Part shown: positions 12,983-14,175 of the stretch, piece after piece
How the letters are laid out: each line of letters opens with the position of its first letter
Numbering within the stretch: position 1 is the stretch's first letter
Origin: JBBECF01 sp040881945
GTDB taxonomy: Bacteria; Pseudomonadota; Alphaproteobacteria; Dongiales; Dongiaceae
DNA: 14,175 bases
Assembly: GCA_040881945.1 (NCBI GenBank)
Contig: JBBECF010000178.1
Span: forward strand, 1 to 14,175
Reading direction: 5' to 3'
The notes under the pieces: model-generated
Database searches by the model: none
Seen by the model: only the letters and a program-made list of their open reading frames with translations
What the model was told of the DNA's origin: nothing
Position numbers and translations under genes: made by a program

Positions 12983-13224
12983 ATGCCTAAGCAGTCAAGA
13001 AAGCGCCCGACCAACCCCAACCAGCTCGGTAAACTTATCGTTGATATTTCCGTCGGGCAGGTCAGTGAGCAAACGGAGCCGCAGAAGAATCCTACTGCGG
13101 TGCGTTTGGACGCCTTTGTAGCCTCAAGGACGGTAAGGCGCGCGCCAAGAGTATGTCTGCCAAGCAAAGGTCGGAGATCGCGCGAATGGCAGCTAAGAAA
13201 CGTTGGTCACTGAAGCGCAGTTAG
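12983..13224 (+). pseudogene. Frameshifted small Lys/Arg-rich protein gene
   Basis: The first frame gives MPKQSRKRPTNPNQLGKLIV, then DISVGQVSEQTEPQKNPTAV. The expected continuation (from memory, ALGRLGGLKGGKARA and then an SEIA..AA..RW ending) appears only in the -1 frame from 13102: AFGRLCSLKDGKARAKSMSA, then KQRSEIARMAAKKRW and a TAG at 13222. One G appears to be missing at about 13102 (GTGCG for GTGGCG). Without a shift the first frame runs to 13213 with an unrelated tail. Three glycines usual in the GGLKGG stretch are also replaced (CSLKDG), which suggests real decay rather than a read error. The family is a short basic protein of unknown function, sometimes labelled histone-like. It ends 4 nt before the Ntn-hydrolase gene. 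Confidence 0.7.
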
Positions 13225-13228
13225 CGCG

Positions 13229-14175
13229 ATGACGATCAACATCGGGCTGGTCACAAGCGATGCAGTCGTACTTGCCTGCGACAGCGTCGCGAGCACCACG
13301 AGCTATTTCCTCGATCCGATTGCGCTGCAGTGGGCGCGCGATGCTGACGGCAAGTGGGCGAAAGATGCAGACGGCAAGTTCAGCCTGAAATTTGACTTTG
13401 ACGACTACCAATCCATCGTGACGAACGCCTGGGGCGGCGTCACGAAGATGCTTCCTCTCCATAAAGGCGAATCGCCGGTTGTTGCCGTCACCGCTGGTCT
13501 CGCAAAGATCAAAGGTCGGCCTATCGCCAGTTTGGCAGGAGAGTTTTTTGAGAAATCTGAAAAACGCAAGAGAAAATGCGTAAACGTTGACGTTATCTGC
13601 AAGGAATTTCTGGAGTTTATTCGCGCAAAATACGACGAACACTATAAAGACTCGTCGCTTCCGGAAGTACTGCGCGAAGGACCCGAATTTCTTGTCGGCG
13701 GGTTTGGCCGTGATGATGAGTTCCCTTCGCTGTATCGGATTTCAGTCCGGGAGAAAAAGGTAAAGGCCGAACTCGGTCAGCCAGTCCCACAGACCAGAAC
13801 CGGGGTCTCGTGGAATGGTCAGTCCGATGCAGTCGAGCGGTTCATTCGCGGGTATGCCTATGAAGCAAGGCGCCACGTCGAAAGGACTGTCGCGGCCGAA
13901 CTGAAGACGCATGGCGGGATTGTTGCCAAATATGTTTCTGACGAGATCAATGGCCTCATGGGAAAGATCGGCCAGCCGATCCCACCTGACTTCAAGCTGG
14001 AAATCCCGGAGTTAAAGGAAATCAAGGTGGATTGGAGTCAGTTCGTGGTCGACATCGACTATGCGAACCTCCCCATTCAGGAAGCTGTTAAGTTTGCATC
14101 CTTTCTCGTGCTTGTTCAGGAAAGGCTTATCCCGTTGTCCCAGGTTGTCAGGTTTCGTCGGCCTCGGTGGGTTTG
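13229..14175 (+). CDS. Proteasome-type Ntn-hydrolase family protein (partial, 3' end outside the window)
   Basis: An open frame of 315 codons runs to the window edge. The N-terminus MTINIGLVTSDAVVLACDSV fits the proteasome beta/HslV N-terminal strand: after Met removal Thr1 would be the nucleophile and Asp falls exactly at position 17. A later K-M-L-P-L followed by SPVVAVTAG (about 72-86 after Met removal) matches the Lys33 strand and the next strand, after an insertion of about 40 residues rich in DADGK. The rest is mixed alpha/beta (LVGGFGRDDEFPSLYRISV). The ribosome site is weak, so translation may be coupled to the broken gene 4 nt upstream. Codon use is less GC-rich than in the core genes. 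A peptidase or other Ntn amidase role is inferred; the substrate is unknown. Confidence 0.7.
   Translation, partial: MTINIGLVTSDAVVLACDSVASTTSYFLDPIALQWARDADGKWAKDADGKFSLKFDFDDYQSIVTNAWGGVTKMLPLHKGESPVVAVTAGLAKIKGRPIASLAGEFFEKSEKRKRKCVNVDVICKEFLEFIRAKYDEHYKDSSLPEVLREGPEFLVGGFGRDDEFPSLYRISVREKKVKAELGQPVPQTRTGVSWNGQSDAVERFIRGYAYEARRHVERTVAAELKTHGGIVAKYVSDEINGLMGKIGQPIPPDFKLEIPELKEIKVDWSQFVVDIDYANLPIQEAVKFASFLVLVQERLIPLSQVVRFRRPRWV
13331..13378 (+). repeat. 24-bp tandem repeat inside the Ntn-hydrolase gene
   Basis: Two adjacent 24-nt units (13331-13354 and 13355-13378) agree at 20 positions and encode WARDADGK and WAKDADGK. They lie within the insertion between the Asp17 and Lys33 elements. Confidence 0.85.

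Noticed and set aside
1..14175. tRNA, rRNA, CRISPR array, transposase or integrase
   Set aside because: No cloverleaf-like tRNA ends, no rRNA-like blocks, no regularly spaced short repeats and no transposase or recombinase motifs were seen in any frame.

Overview
The window is GC-rich DNA with dense, closely packed genes. Its family content (AcuI, MeaB, YgfZ, a P1/DmpA-type peptidase, and a dihydroorotase paralogue of a type I associate with Alphaproteobacteria) points to an alphaproteobacterium, probably near the Rhodospirillales. That placement is an inference from codon use and protein style. No rRNA, tRNA or CRISPR array was seen.

Left part (1-4680), accessory and phage-flavoured. Two tandem minus-strand genes encode Sel1-repeat lipoproteins: an apparently full-length one (870-2279) and a C-terminally shortened paralogue (124-789). 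They lie between an intact small phage-type gene (2464-2745) and a near-identical 5'-truncated copy of it at the window edge (1-98). Upstream is a phage-switch-like module: a 210-aa unknown protein (minus) and an HTH plus S24 LexA/CI-type regulator (plus) fire from overlapping face-to-face promoters carrying TACGCA repeats. A related TACG/CGTA element overlaps the promoter of the next small gene (4401-4679).

Middle part (4668-12424), core metabolism. A probable four-gene minus-strand operon runs glycosyltransferase, dihydroorotase-like amidohydrolase, SCP2-type thiolase, AcuI acrylyl-CoA reductase. Divergent from it are ygfZ and a P1/DmpA aminopeptidase. meaB converges on the peptidase gene, with a strong C/G-rich hairpin between them. 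AcuI yields propionyl-CoA and MeaB protects methylmalonyl-CoA mutase, so both touch propionate metabolism, though they are in separate transcription units.

Right part (12425-14175), a second accessory region. A strong sigma70-type promoter drives a short leader ending in an intrinsic terminator, followed by a well-initiated 49-aa gene. Base composition and codon use then become visibly less GC-rich. There follow a small Lys/Arg-rich gene broken by a one-base deletion and, 4 nt downstream, a proteasome-type Ntn-hydrolase gene that runs off the window. The most notable items are the divergent switch with its shared operator, the Ntn hydrolase next to a decayed partner, and the promoter-leader-terminator cassette.
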